Notes under the pieces: generated by a model
What the model saw: only the letters and a program-made list of their open reading frames with translations
Databases searched by the model: none
What the model was told of the DNA's origin: nothing
DNA from: Bradyrhizobium roseum
Lineage (GTDB): Bacteria; Pseudomonadota; Alphaproteobacteria; Rhizobiales; Xanthobacteraceae
DNA: 64,000 nt
NCBI RefSeq assembly: GCF_030413175.1
Contig: NZ_CP129212.1
Location: 4,686,449-4,750,448 of the forward strand
Direction: 5' to 3'
In this document: positions 36,071 to 45,022 of the stretch, one piece after another
Layout: each line of letters begins with the position of its first letter
Numbering within the stretch: position 1 is the stretch's first letter
Position numbers and translations under genes: made by a program

Positions 36071-37918
36071 TCAGGTAGCGATCCCAGACGCAGGACCCGC
36101 ACGACCTGAAACGACGATCTTCTCGATGAGGTGCGGCTTGAGCGGTGTTTTCGGTATCCACCGGGGCTCGTCAGGAAACCCGCGCTTGTAAGCGGGATTC
36201 TCGTTCCAGTCGTCGCGATGAGGAACGTCTTCCAGACCGATAGCGAACAAGGCCACCTCGTCATCCTGAATTCTTAGGCGGACGAAATTGTTGAACCGAC
36301 CGATCCTTAATGCACTGAATGCGTCATTGCGGTTCATCTTCAACCAGCGGCAAGTAAAAAGCATATTCAGGCCAAAGATGGTGCTGCCGGCGAAGAACCC
36401 TACCGCGCCCATCTCGAGGAAGAGCGCGCCAAGCCAAGCCCAGACACTGTACCACTCGGTCTGGAAGTCGATATTCAGCTTGTTCCACGTGTCGAAAAAG
36501 CGTGCAGCAGAAATCGACGTCAGTACATGAGCCCCCACATGGAGGACGCTCGTGCCGATAACAATCAGGGCTTTCTGAAATTGAGACCATAGTGCTTCAA
36601 TCGCGAGCCCATCGAATGCGTCGGGATTCTTGAGGCTCTTACGCCAGCTTCGATAAATCTCGAGTATGGAAACATTCTCCTGCGTCGTGGTGTACCCAAC
36701 GATACCCCACCCCATTAGGAGAGAAATTATTATGTAGGCGTCTGGAGAATTACGAAGCCCCACAAAGACCCCGACCAGAAAATAGATGAAGGCCATCAAG
36801 ATCGAGAAATCCCAGTTCGTGATAGCAAACCACAGATTGCGCCACAGTAAGCCCCTGCTAATCTGCATCGAAGGATAGACCGCCGGCTCTGCCTTCGGGA
36901 GATTCCCTTTGCGAGCCAATTTTAAGGCCTTCTTGCCGCGCCAGCGGACGCTGATTTCGGCGTCAAGCTGGTGAGTTGGATGAAGGAAGGCGCCGGCGCC
37001 ACCTGAAGTCACAAATTGCGTGCCATCACTGGATTCATAGCGGCTATAATGGTGCGTATCGCCAGAAAGCAGGAGAGGAATATTAAAGTTCTTCTTCGAG
37101 CGCCGGGCAATGCCGATAGCATAGTCGACGATCTCCCAGGATTTCGTGTTTGTGTCTGTGTAAAGCCAGCCCGGCTCCGCGGAGCACAAGATGATCCTGG
37201 ACCCCGGCGCCATTTCAGCTGACTCAGCAACCATAGTGAAATAGTCCGATTGGGGCTGGTCCATATCTTCGGCAAGCTGAATATCCACCGCCCATAGCCA
37301 CCAGGTTTTGGTCAACTGGATCGCGAAATAGCTGCGCCGCTGCTGCGAACGCCAATTGCCGAAATGCGTACGTTGCTCGCGCGAAAAATAAGCGAGAAAC
37401 TGAACCAATCCATCATACCAGTCATGATTGCCGGGGATCGCGAACAACGGAACACCACGATCATCATTCTGGTCATGGTCAGGAAACGCCCACGAGTAGG
37501 GTTGCCAAAGTTGATTGCGATAGGTTTGAGCGTTCGCAAGCGGATAGACTTCATCTCCGCCCATAATCAGAAGTTGACCGCGAGGAAGGGTTTCCGTTTC
37601 AAACTTCCATTCTTTCTTTGCCAGGACACTGGCTACCGCAAAGGTGCTGTCGAAACCGTCGCCAAGATCAGCTACGAAATCGAACCAGACTGGGCCATCA
37701 CCATTCCGGCTAAGATCGGGCAGCAGTGCCGTGGCGCGCTCCATGTGCTTCTTCGGATCGACAGTATCGAGCGCCGCGACGATCAATCGCCTGTCCGCGT
37801 ACTGCCCAAACATAGCGGAGGTGACGACGTTATTGAGCAGCTTGTAGAGAAGGATCGGATTAAACCAGTGCACCATCCGCGGATAGGTTTTGTAGTCCTT
37901 AAGGAAATTGGCGGCCAT
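36071..37918 (-). CDS. Membrane-anchored calcineurin-like metallophosphoesterase
   Basis: This 615-residue protein has an N-terminal phosphoesterase domain. Metal-binding motifs are in order: FVADLGDG (about residue 86), MGGDEVYP, IPGNHDWYDG and LLSGDTHHYSRY, with TSGGAGAF after. The C-terminal half has four or more membrane segments (LMAFIYFLVGVFVGL, IIISLLMGWGIVGY, LIVIGTSVLHVGAHVL and AWLGALFLEMGAVGFFAGSTIFG), then a soluble tail. The substrate is unknown. It forms a two-gene unit with the membrane protein at 34901. Confidence 0.85.
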   Translation of the reverse strand: MAANFLKDYKTYPRMVHWFNPILLYKLLNNVVTSAMFGQYADRRLIVAALDTVDPKKHMERATALLPDLSRNGDGPVWFDFVADLGDGFDSTFAVASVLAKKEWKFETETLPRGQLLIMGGDEVYPLANAQTYRNQLWQPYSWAFPDHDQNDDRGVPLFAIPGNHDWYDGLVQFLAYFSREQRTHFGNWRSQQRRSYFAIQLTKTWWLWAVDIQLAEDMDQPQSDYFTMVAESAEMAPGSRIILCSAEPGWLYTDTNTKSWEIVDYAIGIARRSKKNFNIPLLLSGDTHHYSRYESSDGTQFVTSGGAGAFLHPTHQLDAEISVRWRGKKALKLARKGNLPKAEPAVYPSMQISRGLLWRNLWFAITNWDFSILMAFIYFLVGVFVGLRNSPDAYIIISLLMGWGIVGYTTTQENVSILEIYRSWRKSLKNPDAFDGLAIEALWSQFQKALIVIGTSVLHVGAHVLTSISAARFFDTWNKLNIDFQTEWYSVWAWLGALFLEMGAVGFFAGSTIFGLNMLFTCRWLKMNRNDAFSALRIGRFNNFVRLRIQDDEVALFAIGLEDVPHRDDWNENPAYKRGFPDEPRWIPKTPLKPHLIEKIVVSGRAGPASGIAT

Positions 37919-38280
37919 TTTGGGAGCCTCCCGTTATGCCTTCAAGAGAAACTGCAAGAACAATGTCGCAGGAAAGTAATCGGCAATATCGCAAAGTCTG
38001 AGGGTTGTTTTTGAAAAAGGCAATACCTGTGGTTGCCGCACAGCGCGGCGGCTAATGGGTGGCCTTCCGGATGCCATGCTGTTCGCGGAACCGGCCTGCT
38101 CTTGCAGCGCAATTGCCGGCTAAGCTGAGTGCCAAATGTGTGGTTCGAGAAGCGCTAGATTGCCAAGAACCTGTTTTTCAACGACTTTCCTCCGGACAGG
38201 TGCGCGAAGCCGCCACGGCCGTGGTGAAATACCGTTGTGGCGCCGCATTGCAGACGGAGCGAACCAGACCAGCGAGCGAT
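37919..38280. other. Intergenic, no gene seen
   Basis: This is the upstream region of the metallophosphoesterase gene. GGGAGGC lies shortly before its ATG; otherwise nothing supportable is visible. Confidence 0.35.
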
Positions 38281-38570
38281 TTCTATTATTCCCCAGTCAA
38301 CCTCTCCACCTTCCAAGTAGCCTACAACCATATTCCGACACATGAGTTTCTTGCCCCCCATCGCGTCACGCCACTGAGCCTGGCTTCCTCTGAACGGGCA
38401 TAGTCAGCGCGTGCCATCGGCAGCCAACATAGGTGCAGCCAACGGCGTTGCTATCGGGTATGGCTGTCTCAGAAACGCGCCTCGCCACCGAGGCCACCTT
38501 TTGCCGCTCCAGAATAATCCTCCGACCAGGGAAGACAGCGTCAGCCAAATGCCCTCAGTGGGTCCACAGC
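38281..38570 (-). pseudogene. Decayed paralogue of the 42632-43048 membrane protein
   Basis: Minus-strand pieces read LSSLVGGLFWSGKRWPRWRGAFLRQPYPIA, then in another frame ARSEEARL, then in a third GYLEGGEV. They align in order to VFSLVGGFFWIGGRWPRWRDAFLSWRYPIA, AGSEEARL and EYLAGREI of the intact gene 4.3 kb away. At least two frameshifts make this a relic. Confidence 0.7.
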
Positions 38571-39124
38571 GGCCCGCGGAGAGCGGCTCCTCGATGCAGT
38601 GATGGCCGATCAATACTCGCCGATACTGTTAACACTTCCTCAGGTGGGATTTCCGAGAAGTTGATGCCGGTCAGATTACCATATCCACGGCGCGGCCTGG
38701 TGAAGCTCGCCTCGATGAACTTCAACCACCCGCTCTTCAAGTCGGCCTGCAGCGCCCAGTATGCCGCCTCGGGCAGGTAAGCGGAGAATGATCCTCCATC
38801 CTTGTCGAATCGCATGTTGAGTAAAAAGGGTCTTTCCGGAACGGTCTGCCCCTTGCCGAAGCGCGGCCAGCGCTTTTCCTCAGGATCATCGACGCGACCA
38901 TATTGGCGCGAGCACATGAGCGAGCATGTGACTTCCTTACCGACATGTTTGGGTATGTTTGGCGTCATCGTAACGATGGCGCAAAGCACATCGGTGATGG
39001 CTTCATCCGAGACGCCATTGCCGTGATTTCCCACATAGTAACTCACCGTGACCGATTTTACTGTTGCAAGCAGCCTATGATCGGGTTCCGGCAGCGGTTT
39101 GCGCTTTCGTTCCTTTTTCGCCAC
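38555..39124 (-). CDS. Hypothetical protein
   Basis: This 189-residue protein has a basic N-terminus (MAKKERKRKPLPEPDHRLL) and a mixed alpha/beta body (FLLNMRFDKDGGSFSAYLPEAAYWALQADLKSGWLKFIEASFTRPRRGYG). The last residues overlap the decayed paralogue, so the natural C-terminus may have been changed. No family is recognised. Confidence 0.55.
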   Translation of the reverse strand: MAKKERKRKPLPEPDHRLLATVKSVTVSYYVGNHGNGVSDEAITDVLCAIVTMTPNIPKHVGKEVTCSLMCSRQYGRVDDPEEKRWPRFGKGQTVPERPFLLNMRFDKDGGSFSAYLPEAAYWALQADLKSGWLKFIEASFTRPRRGYGNLTGINFSEIPPEEVLTVSASIDRPSLHRGAALRGPLWTH

Positions 39125-39419
39125 GCCATCACTCCCGCCAATTCATGGGTCGCACTGACTCCCAACGACAGCATACAGGTCCGCGATCGACGCGGATGAC
39201 ATGGGAGAGACCCGGACGTGGTTATCGCATGGCAAGCCAAATGCGGGGCTCCAGGCCTCAGATGTGATCCATTAGCCTGAGCAGAACGATACCGATCCAT
39301 TGTGATGTCGGTTATCGGTGGTGGTAGACAAGGACGTCGCACGACGCATGCCACCACCGCCGCTTTTGGCCCTTAGCGGACCTGAACCGATGTCCTCCGA
39401 AAGGACCGCTTTTGACCCT

Positions 39420-40976
39420 GGCTGTGTGAAAACGCCATTGCGCTGCTATGATTCCCTCGATGATTCTCGGGAGAGAATTGATGAGGCGCTTCATTGAAGA
39501 GGCGGATCGTGGGCAATCGACGCTGCTGCCCGAATGCCTCGATGATTTCATTGACGAAGGCAACCCGGTTCGGGTGATCGACGTGTTTGTCGATGCGCTA
39601 GATTTGGCGGAAATGGGCTTCGATGGGGTGGACCCGGCGGCGACCGGACGGCCGTCGTACCATCCCTCGGTTCTCCTGAAGCTTTACATCTACGGCTACC
39701 TTAACCGGGTGCAGTCGAGCCGGCGGCTGGAGCGAGAGGCCGGTCGCAATGTCGAAGTCATGTGGCTGCTGGGCCGGCTCGTGCCTGATCACAAGACGAT
39801 CGCAGACTTCCGCAAGGACAGCGGCCTGGCACTCCGCAAGGTCTGCGCGCGCTTCGTTGAGCTTTGCCGTGAGATGGGCCTTCTCGCGACGGCGAGCGTT
39901 GCCATCGATGGCAGCAAGTTCAAGGCCGTGAACAACCGGGACAGGAACTTCACGCGAGCAAAGGTGGAGCGGCGACGTGCCCAACTGGAGGAGAGCGTTG
40001 CCCGCTATCTGAGCCAGCTTGACACGGCCGACCGGCAGGAGCCGACCGAAGCGCTGGCCGGGAAGGTGACGAGACTCAAGGAGAAGCTGGCGAAGGTGAA
40101 GGAGCAAATGGGCAAGCTTGCTGTCTACGAGAAGCAGATGCTGGCTTCGCCCGACCAGCAGATATCTCTGACCGACCCCGACAGTCGCTCGATGGCAACC
40201 AGCGGCCGCGGCTCGGGCGTCGTCGGCTACAACGTGCAGGTCGCTGTGGATACCGATCATCACCTGATCATTACCCATGAGGTGACGAACAGCGGCTCGG
40301 ATCGGGCGCAACTCGCCAATATGGCCAGGCAAGCAAAGGCTGTATTGCAGACCGAGACCCTCGAGGCCGTTGCCGACCGCGGCTACTTCAACAGCCCGGA
40401 GATCCTCGCCTGCCACGAGGCCGGCATCACGATAACCCTGCCCAAGCCGATGACTTCGGGCGCCAAGTCGGACGGACGCTTCGGCAAGCAGGACTTCGTC
40501 TATTTGCCGGAGGACGATGCCTATCGTTGTCCGGCCGGGGAGCGTTTGCCTTATCGCTATACAAACGAAGAAGCCGACAAGATGCTGAGGCGCTACTGGA
40601 CCAACGCCTGCAAGAATTGTTCGATCAAATCCCAGTGCACGCCCGGGTCCGAGCGACGGATCACACGATGGGAACACGAGCATCTGCTCGACGCCGTGCA
40701 GCAGCGGCTCGATGCGAACCCGCTCGCCATGCGACTACGTCGCGAGACCGTCGAGCATCCGTTCGGCACCATGAAAGCGCGCATGGGTGCGACGCACTTC
40801 CTGACCAAAACGCTTCCTAAAGTAGCCGCCGAGATGGCCCTCTCGGTCCTGGCCTACAATCTGACCCGGGTTATGAACATCGTTGGGACCAAGCCGTTGA
40901 TGGCCGCGATCGCGACCTGAGGCCGACCGGTCCGACCTTCTCTCCGGCTTCTCTGGAATGGGGTTTTTACACGGCC
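39420..40976 (+). mobile_element. IS1182-family insertion sequence
   Basis: The element is delimited by imperfect inverted repeats: GGCTGTGTGAAAACGCCATT at 39420 and the complement of GGCCGTGTAAAAACCCCATT ending at 40976. One intact transposase gene lies between them. I could not see a clear target duplication. Confidence 0.85.
39481..40920 (+). CDS. IS1182-family transposase
   Basis: This 479-residue DDE transposase starts at ATG 39481, with GGGAGAG upstream. It has the N-terminal DUF772-like domain (GRPSYHPSVLLKLYIYGYLNRVQSSRRLERE) and VDGSKF-like VAIDGSKFKAV. A coiled-coil insert follows, then YNVQVAVDTDHHLIITHEVTNSGSD and the C-terminal ETVEHPFGTMKARMG. The frame is intact. Confidence 0.95.
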   Translation: MRRFIEEADRGQSTLLPECLDDFIDEGNPVRVIDVFVDALDLAEMGFDGVDPAATGRPSYHPSVLLKLYIYGYLNRVQSSRRLEREAGRNVEVMWLLGRLVPDHKTIADFRKDSGLALRKVCARFVELCREMGLLATASVAIDGSKFKAVNNRDRNFTRAKVERRRAQLEESVARYLSQLDTADRQEPTEALAGKVTRLKEKLAKVKEQMGKLAVYEKQMLASPDQQISLTDPDSRSMATSGRGSGVVGYNVQVAVDTDHHLIITHEVTNSGSDRAQLANMARQAKAVLQTETLEAVADRGYFNSPEILACHEAGITITLPKPMTSGAKSDGRFGKQDFVYLPEDDAYRCPAGERLPYRYTNEEADKMLRRYWTNACKNCSIKSQCTPGSERRITRWEHEHLLDAVQQRLDANPLAMRLRRETVEHPFGTMKARMGATHFLTKTLPKVAAEMALSVLAYNLTRVMNIVGTKPLMAAIAT

Positions 40977-41025
40977 AAGACCCAAAGCAGACACCTCGCG
41001 ATGCGCCGGGCTGGAGTTAGACTCG

Positions 41026-41973
41026 CTACCGGCAACGGACGTGGTCATCAGAACTGTTGCAAACCGGACAAGGGTCAGACTCTGCCGGGGCTCCGCAATG
41101 GCTACAAGAATATGTGGTGAGACGCCTTGAAGGAGAACTTGTCATCCATTGCATAAAAGATGGGGTGACGGGTTCAACAAAAGAGCCACGCTGTATGTCA
41201 TCGCGAGCTTGCGCTATTATCTTCTGCAGTTTTCTTCCGAGGCCCAAACCGACGGCTACCATGTTTGGTGATTGAGGGGCCTGAGCTAGGACGACTACGG
41301 ACCGACGGAACTCATAAGCAAGTCTTAATGCTTCAGTCCCGAGATCAACGTAATAGGTGTCGAGCAGCAAACTTATCGCGGACGTCGATAAGAGCGCGCG
41401 AGGGCCGGGTGGGCTCTTATCCTGCAAGAGCGCATCGAGCTCAAAAATATTGCCATTGATCTCTGTCAATAGTGCGTTTAGCCGCTTTACGTTCTGCTTG
41501 TTCTCGGTCGCGACCACGCTGTGATTTTTGATCGTCAAATAGTCAGCGACTGGATTATCGTTTCGGTCCGGATCCTCTTCAATACGAGCCAGTATCCGCT
41601 TCAAGTCCTCTCTAAACTGCGTAATCTTAGCGGGCATAAGTCCGTATACGACATGCCAGTATCCCTTCAGATCAGAGGGTACATGCTCAGTGCTTTGCGA
41701 AACCATAATTGTGCGCCGGCTCAACGAATGCCGCACCCCAAGCTCGTAAAAGACATTAGCGTTTCTATCGGTCACGTCTGCCAAAACGACCGTCACGGTG
41801 CTTAGTTTGTCGACGATGCTGGCAATTAAGCTGCCCGTCTCTGGGGAGGCTCTCTCACACGTCCATCCAAGGTCAACAAGGCTGGGTCGAAAAACGTGGT
41901 CGTATATCTCCGTCCAATCCTTGCAGCTAGGAGTTGGAGAGAAGGGCATAATCACGAAGGCATCTTTCTTCAT
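41026..41973 (-). CDS. TIR/deoxyribosyltransferase-like protein with zinc ribbon
   Basis: This 315-residue protein begins DAFVIMPFS, then EIYDHVFRPSL and VVLADVTDRNANVFYELGVRHSL. This is the pattern of the nucleoside 2-deoxyribosyltransferase/TIR-like superfamily, with the catalytic-type Glu in YELG. A helical middle region follows. The last 30 residues contain CSHCGAPAESDPCPVC, a zinc ribbon. Such proteins act as nucleotide-processing effectors or sensors in some defence systems; no partner is evident here, so the function is open. Confidence 0.75.
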   Translation of the reverse strand: MKKDAFVIMPFSPTPSCKDWTEIYDHVFRPSLVDLGWTCERASPETGSLIASIVDKLSTVTVVLADVTDRNANVFYELGVRHSLSRRTIMVSQSTEHVPSDLKGYWHVVYGLMPAKITQFREDLKRILARIEEDPDRNDNPVADYLTIKNHSVVATENKQNVKRLNALLTEINGNIFELDALLQDKSPPGPRALLSTSAISLLLDTYYVDLGTEALRLAYEFRRSVVVLAQAPQSPNMVAVGLGLGRKLQKIIAQARDDIQRGSFVEPVTPSFMQWMTSSPSRRLTTYSCSHCGAPAESDPCPVCNSSDDHVRCR

Positions 41974-42309
41974 AGCCTAACCCCAATAGGAACGCGCTTG
42001 CTGTTAGCTTCCTTATTTTTATCTGAGATATTCCCAAAATAATGTTGCTGCGAATTTGCCACGGAACTGAATCGAATTCCACTCAGGAATACAAGCTTCG
42101 TTCCAGTGGATGTCGCCTGATGGCCCTTTCGGACCTGACGGGCCCGGGTGGCGACGTCTGGTCTGAAGGGTAAAGCCAACTCCGCCTCTCGTCAGCAATA
42201 AGCCAAGAGCCCTAAGGAGCGTTCTCCCTCAGAACCGGATGCGAGAATCACAGCGGAAGCCGCCGCTCAGCCCTAACGTCGCCGATGCCGCCCCTTCTAA
42301 TTCCACAGT
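41974..42309. other. Intergenic, no gene seen
   Basis: No supportable gene is present. The AT-rich part near 41980-42060 may carry the promoter of the 41973 gene. Confidence 0.35.
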
Positions 42310-42552
42310 GACCGTCTATGACGAAACCATCTCGTGACGTATCTGCGCCTCCTCGACGCGGATGCGGAAGGGGCTGACTGGTGCGAAGTCGCGCGAACGG
42401 TGTTGCATCTTGACCCGCTGCAAGAACCGGCACGCGCCAAGCGAGCGTTCTAGAGCCATTTAGCACGAGCCCGGTGGATGATGAAGCACGGCTACCGGCT
42501 TCTGCTACGTGGATCTGGCGCTAGCAACTCTAGCGAGGAACGCGAGGCGTAA
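42310..42552 (+). pseudogene. DUF2285 domain relic
   Basis: The plus strand reads VTYLRLLDADAEGADWCEVARTVLHLDPLQEPARAKRAF, stop, then SHLARARWMMKHGYRLLLRG. This is the DUF2285 pattern with an in-frame TAG where the family has a residue between F/W and SHLARA. A frame change also separates it from the preceding TVYDE. It is a decayed gene. Confidence 0.6.
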
Positions 42553-42631
42553 CGCCTGAGCATAATCATCTCTGGCATGGCTCTTGAATGTTAGGAAGAC
42601 ACCGGTTGGTGCGGGCGCGGCCTTAGTTCGC

Positions 42632-43048
42632 CTAGTCAATCTCTCTACCAGCCAAGTATTCTACAGCCGTCTTCTGACAAACCTTGCTCTTGGAGCACGC
42701 CCATCGCGCCGCCTCGTTGAGCCGCGCTTCCTCTGAGCCTGCATGGTCATCTACGTGCCATTGATAGCCCACATAGGCAGCCAGCAGCATCGCGATCGGG
42801 TATCGCCAGCTCAGAAAGGCATCTCGCCACCGAGGCCACCTTCCGCCGATCCAGAAGAATCCTCCCACGAGCGAGAAGACAAGCACCAGCCAAACGACCA
42901 CCCGCGCGGGGCGTGACAGCAACCCGATCAATGCCTCGTTGGCCAGTTCGGCGATCATCAAAGCCGCCCCCCAAACCACCGCAGCCCGTACGACCAAATC
43001 TCCCCACTCCCCCAGTGCCCTTGCTTGAAGTCTCCTTGAAGCATCCAC
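42632..43048 (-). CDS. Hypothetical membrane protein
   Basis: I chose GTG 43048 (138 residues), which has GGGAG eight bases upstream; ATG 43108 is an alternative but lies in the XRE operator region. Four hydrophobic segments are visible (LVVRAAVVWGAALMIAEL, VVVWLVLVFSLVGGFFWIG and RYPIAMLLAAYVGYQW among them). A soluble tail, SEEARLNEAARWACSKSKVC, follows. It is divergent from the XRE regulator, whose operators overlap its promoter region. A decayed copy lies at 38281-38570. Confidence 0.65.
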   Translation of the reverse strand: MDASRRLQARALGEWGDLVVRAAVVWGAALMIAELANEALIGLLSRPARVVVWLVLVFSLVGGFFWIGGRWPRWRDAFLSWRYPIAMLLAAYVGYQWHVDDHAGSEEARLNEAARWACSKSKVCQKTAVEYLAGREID

Positions 43049-43083
43049 TTTCTTTCTCCCAATCAGCCCTCCGCGGTAATGTA

Positions 43084-43144
43084 GACTATAAGTCCCATCG
43101 CAATCCACACAAAAATGGGACTCAAAGTCCGTGGACCCAAAGTC
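43084..43144 (+). promoter_or_regulatory. Controller-protein-type operators (three C-box-like sites)
   Basis: Two perfect GACT-N3-AGTC sites lie at 43084-43094 (GACTATAAGTC) and 43119-43129 (GACTCAAAGTC). A one-mismatch third is at 43134-43144 (GACCCAAAGTC). The last two are 15 bases apart centre to centre, a pair-of-boxes layout. They precede the XRE gene at 43168. C-boxes of this form are bound by C proteins of restriction-modification systems, so autoregulation by the XRE protein is likely. Confidence 0.65.
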
Positions 43145-43167
43145 CCCAACGCGGCCCCCTTCCCCCT

Positions 43168-43404
43168 ATGGAAGACGGGACGAGAATCATTCAGGTAGTG
43201 GCAGAGACGGTTCGGCGGGCCCGGAAGGCGGCTGGCCTCTCCCAAGAGGATCTGGCGCTCGAAGCGGACGTCGACCGGACTTACATCTCTCAGGTGGAGC
43301 GCGGAAAGCGTAACGTGACGATTGTCGTTTTGGCTCGCATTGCGAAGGCCCTGAAGACGACGCCTGATCGATTGTTGGTGCCAGTGCGGAAAGCGAAGTC
43401 CTAG
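43168..43404 (+). CDS. XRE-family regulator, controller (C) protein-like
   Basis: This 78-residue helix-turn-helix protein reads VVAETVRRARKAAGLSQEDLALEADVDRTYISQVERGKRNVTIVVLARIAKALKTTPDRLL. The size and sequence are those of C proteins that time expression of restriction-modification genes. I chose ATG 43168; the frame extends upstream through the operators but that part is Pro-rich. The next gene follows after 6 bases, as expected for a regulator leading its cargo gene. No methylase is visible. Confidence 0.88.
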   Translation: MEDGTRIIQVVAETVRRARKAAGLSQEDLALEADVDRTYISQVERGKRNVTIVVLARIAKALKTTPDRLLVPVRKAKS

Positions 43405-43410
43405 CCACAA

Positions 43411-44386
43411 TTGATCGAAGAGAGCTTTGCGGGAAGACCTAGCGAGCGCTCTGCGCTAGACACATCAATCGAGACGGTGGGGATTAGGCATTACGAGATT
43501 CGAAGCAACTCCAAGTCAGTCTCACCTCTGATAATAACCGAAGCTATGTTTAGAGAACTCAGCCTTGCGGATGGTGGGCTTCATGAGATCCTCGGAATCG
43601 CAGAGAAATTCCATGTTCTTATGCAAAACTACGCCGAGTTCGAAGCCGCACTCTTCGGCGAGGCATTCAGGGCAGTTATGTTTAACGCCAACGATTGGTC
43701 AGAACTGGTGGCGCGACACTTAATAAGTAGGCGCCTGCTAAATCTTCTGTCTTCTACAAGACTGTACCTAGATGCGCTGCCACAACATGGCAAGCGGGTC
43801 TTTCAGACTAAGCCAATTTCAGACTAAGCCAAAAGACTTGGCGCGATTGAGATCATCTATCTCCCAGTCCTACGATAGCTCTCTGGGATACCGAGTTATG
43901 GAGGCTCTCAGAAACTATGCCCAGCATCGGGATTTGCCCGTACACATTTTGGCTTCGAAGCGCGGGCCCAATAGAAAGGAAGTAGGGCTGGGTTTTCAAG
44001 CAGTTCCCAAACTCGATTTGTTGCGGCTCTCGCAGGATCAGGCTTTCAAACGTTCGGTGCTGACGGAATTGGCTCAGTACAAACGTTCTACAGCACTTAC
44101 GCCCTTCGTGCGAGACTACATAAGGCAGTTGGCAAAGGTACACAGGCAGTTTCGATTTCTGAGTAAGGAATTAAAAGATGATTGGAACGCAACTATCGGA
44201 CGCGGCCTAGCTGAATTTATTGGTTCAGGACGCTTCAGACGACCTCCGCGCGAGATTTGGGCTGTCGCAAAAGAACAGCATCGCCTAGTTCAGACGATTG
44301 ACTTGTTTTACTCAGCCCGTTCGTACGGATTGGAAGAAAATACGAGGCAGGTAAGCAAAATTGCGCACCAAAATCTGAGTTGGTAA
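43411..44386 (+). pseudogene. Hypothetical gene split by a 16-bp tandem duplication
   Basis: Two overlapping frames (43411-43827 and 43772-44386) become one of about 319 residues if one copy of the exact tandem repeat TTTCAGACTAAGCCAA (43801-43816, 43817-43832) is removed. The junction then reads GKRVFQTKPKDLARLRSS. Sixteen bases shift the frame by one. The joined protein is helical (ALFGEAFRAVMFNANDWSELVARHLI ... YRVMEALRNYAQHRDLPVHILASKRG). I do not recognise the family. The start is uncertain (TTG 43411 or ATG 43546). It lies directly behind the C-protein-like gene, so it was probably its regulated partner. Confidence 0.75.
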
Positions 44387-44412
44387 AGGTCTTGCTGAGA
44401 TCAACGCGTTGC

Positions 44413-44463
44413 AAGACGACGCCTGATCGACTGGTGGTGCCGGCGCGGATATCGAAGGGCTGA
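44413..44463 (+). repeat. Repeat of XRE gene 3' end
   Basis: The stretch starting AAGACGACGCCTGATCGA matches 43354-43404, the last codons of the XRE gene, with few mismatches (KTTPDRLVVPARISKG then stop). The split gene is thus flanked by two copies of the regulator tail. Confidence 0.65.
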
Positions 44464-44630
44464 AGTTACACAGATGCTTGGGAGCCGCGGTCGATCCCTC
44501 CCGCAGATCTCACGGGCACGCCGTACCTAGAATTCGTCTCTTGGCTACCTACCTCTTTTTGATTGCATCTAGCGCGCTACGTGGCATAGTTATGCGCATT
44601 TAGCGTGTATTTCATTTTCCGGAGGCGGAA

Positions 44631-45011
44631 ATGTCTGAACAGCCTCTAACGAATGGGTCCTCGAAACAGAGGGCTCCTGAATTACCCGGCGGCCTACTAA
44701 ACCGATTGAAGCAGACATACTGGAACTTGTATCGTTATGTGCGACCGTTGAGCGGCGCCGAAGTCGAGGCAACTATTCAGGCTTGGCGGCAAGACCTGGG
44801 ACCAAATTCTGCAAGTCCAGAAGGCAACATACGCCCCTTAAGTGTGCCCAATAGATGCTGCGTCATGAACATCCCCGGTGTGGGTGAGAGGTGCAGCATC
44901 GAACCATCAAGTGATTACGAGTGCAGACGATTGGCGGAACGTTTCCATCGCGACGCAACCGCAAGATTCTATCCAGCTCCTTGCAGAGCCAATTGCCCAC
45001 GGCTCAGATGA
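44631..45011 (+). CDS. Hypothetical protein
   Basis: This 126-residue protein has GGAGG upstream of ATG 44631. The middle reads LKQTYWNLYRYVRPLSGAEVEATIQAWRQDLG, and the C-terminus holds several Cys. The following lipoprotein gene starts 11 bases after its stop, so they probably form an operon. No family is recognised. Confidence 0.5.
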   Translation: MSEQPLTNGSSKQRAPELPGGLLNRLKQTYWNLYRYVRPLSGAEVEATIQAWRQDLGPNSASPEGNIRPLSVPNRCCVMNIPGVGERCSIEPSSDYECRRLAERFHRDATARFYPAPCRANCPRLR

Positions 45012-45022
45012 AGGGATAGCGA

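Noticed and set aside
39598..40683. 361-residue open frame on the minus strand
   Set aside because: It is the antisense shadow of the intact IS1182 transposase.
43168..44386. Type II restriction-modification system behind the C-like protein
   Set aside because: The downstream protein shows no methyltransferase motifs (no FxGxG or DPPY/NPPY) and no recognisable nuclease core.
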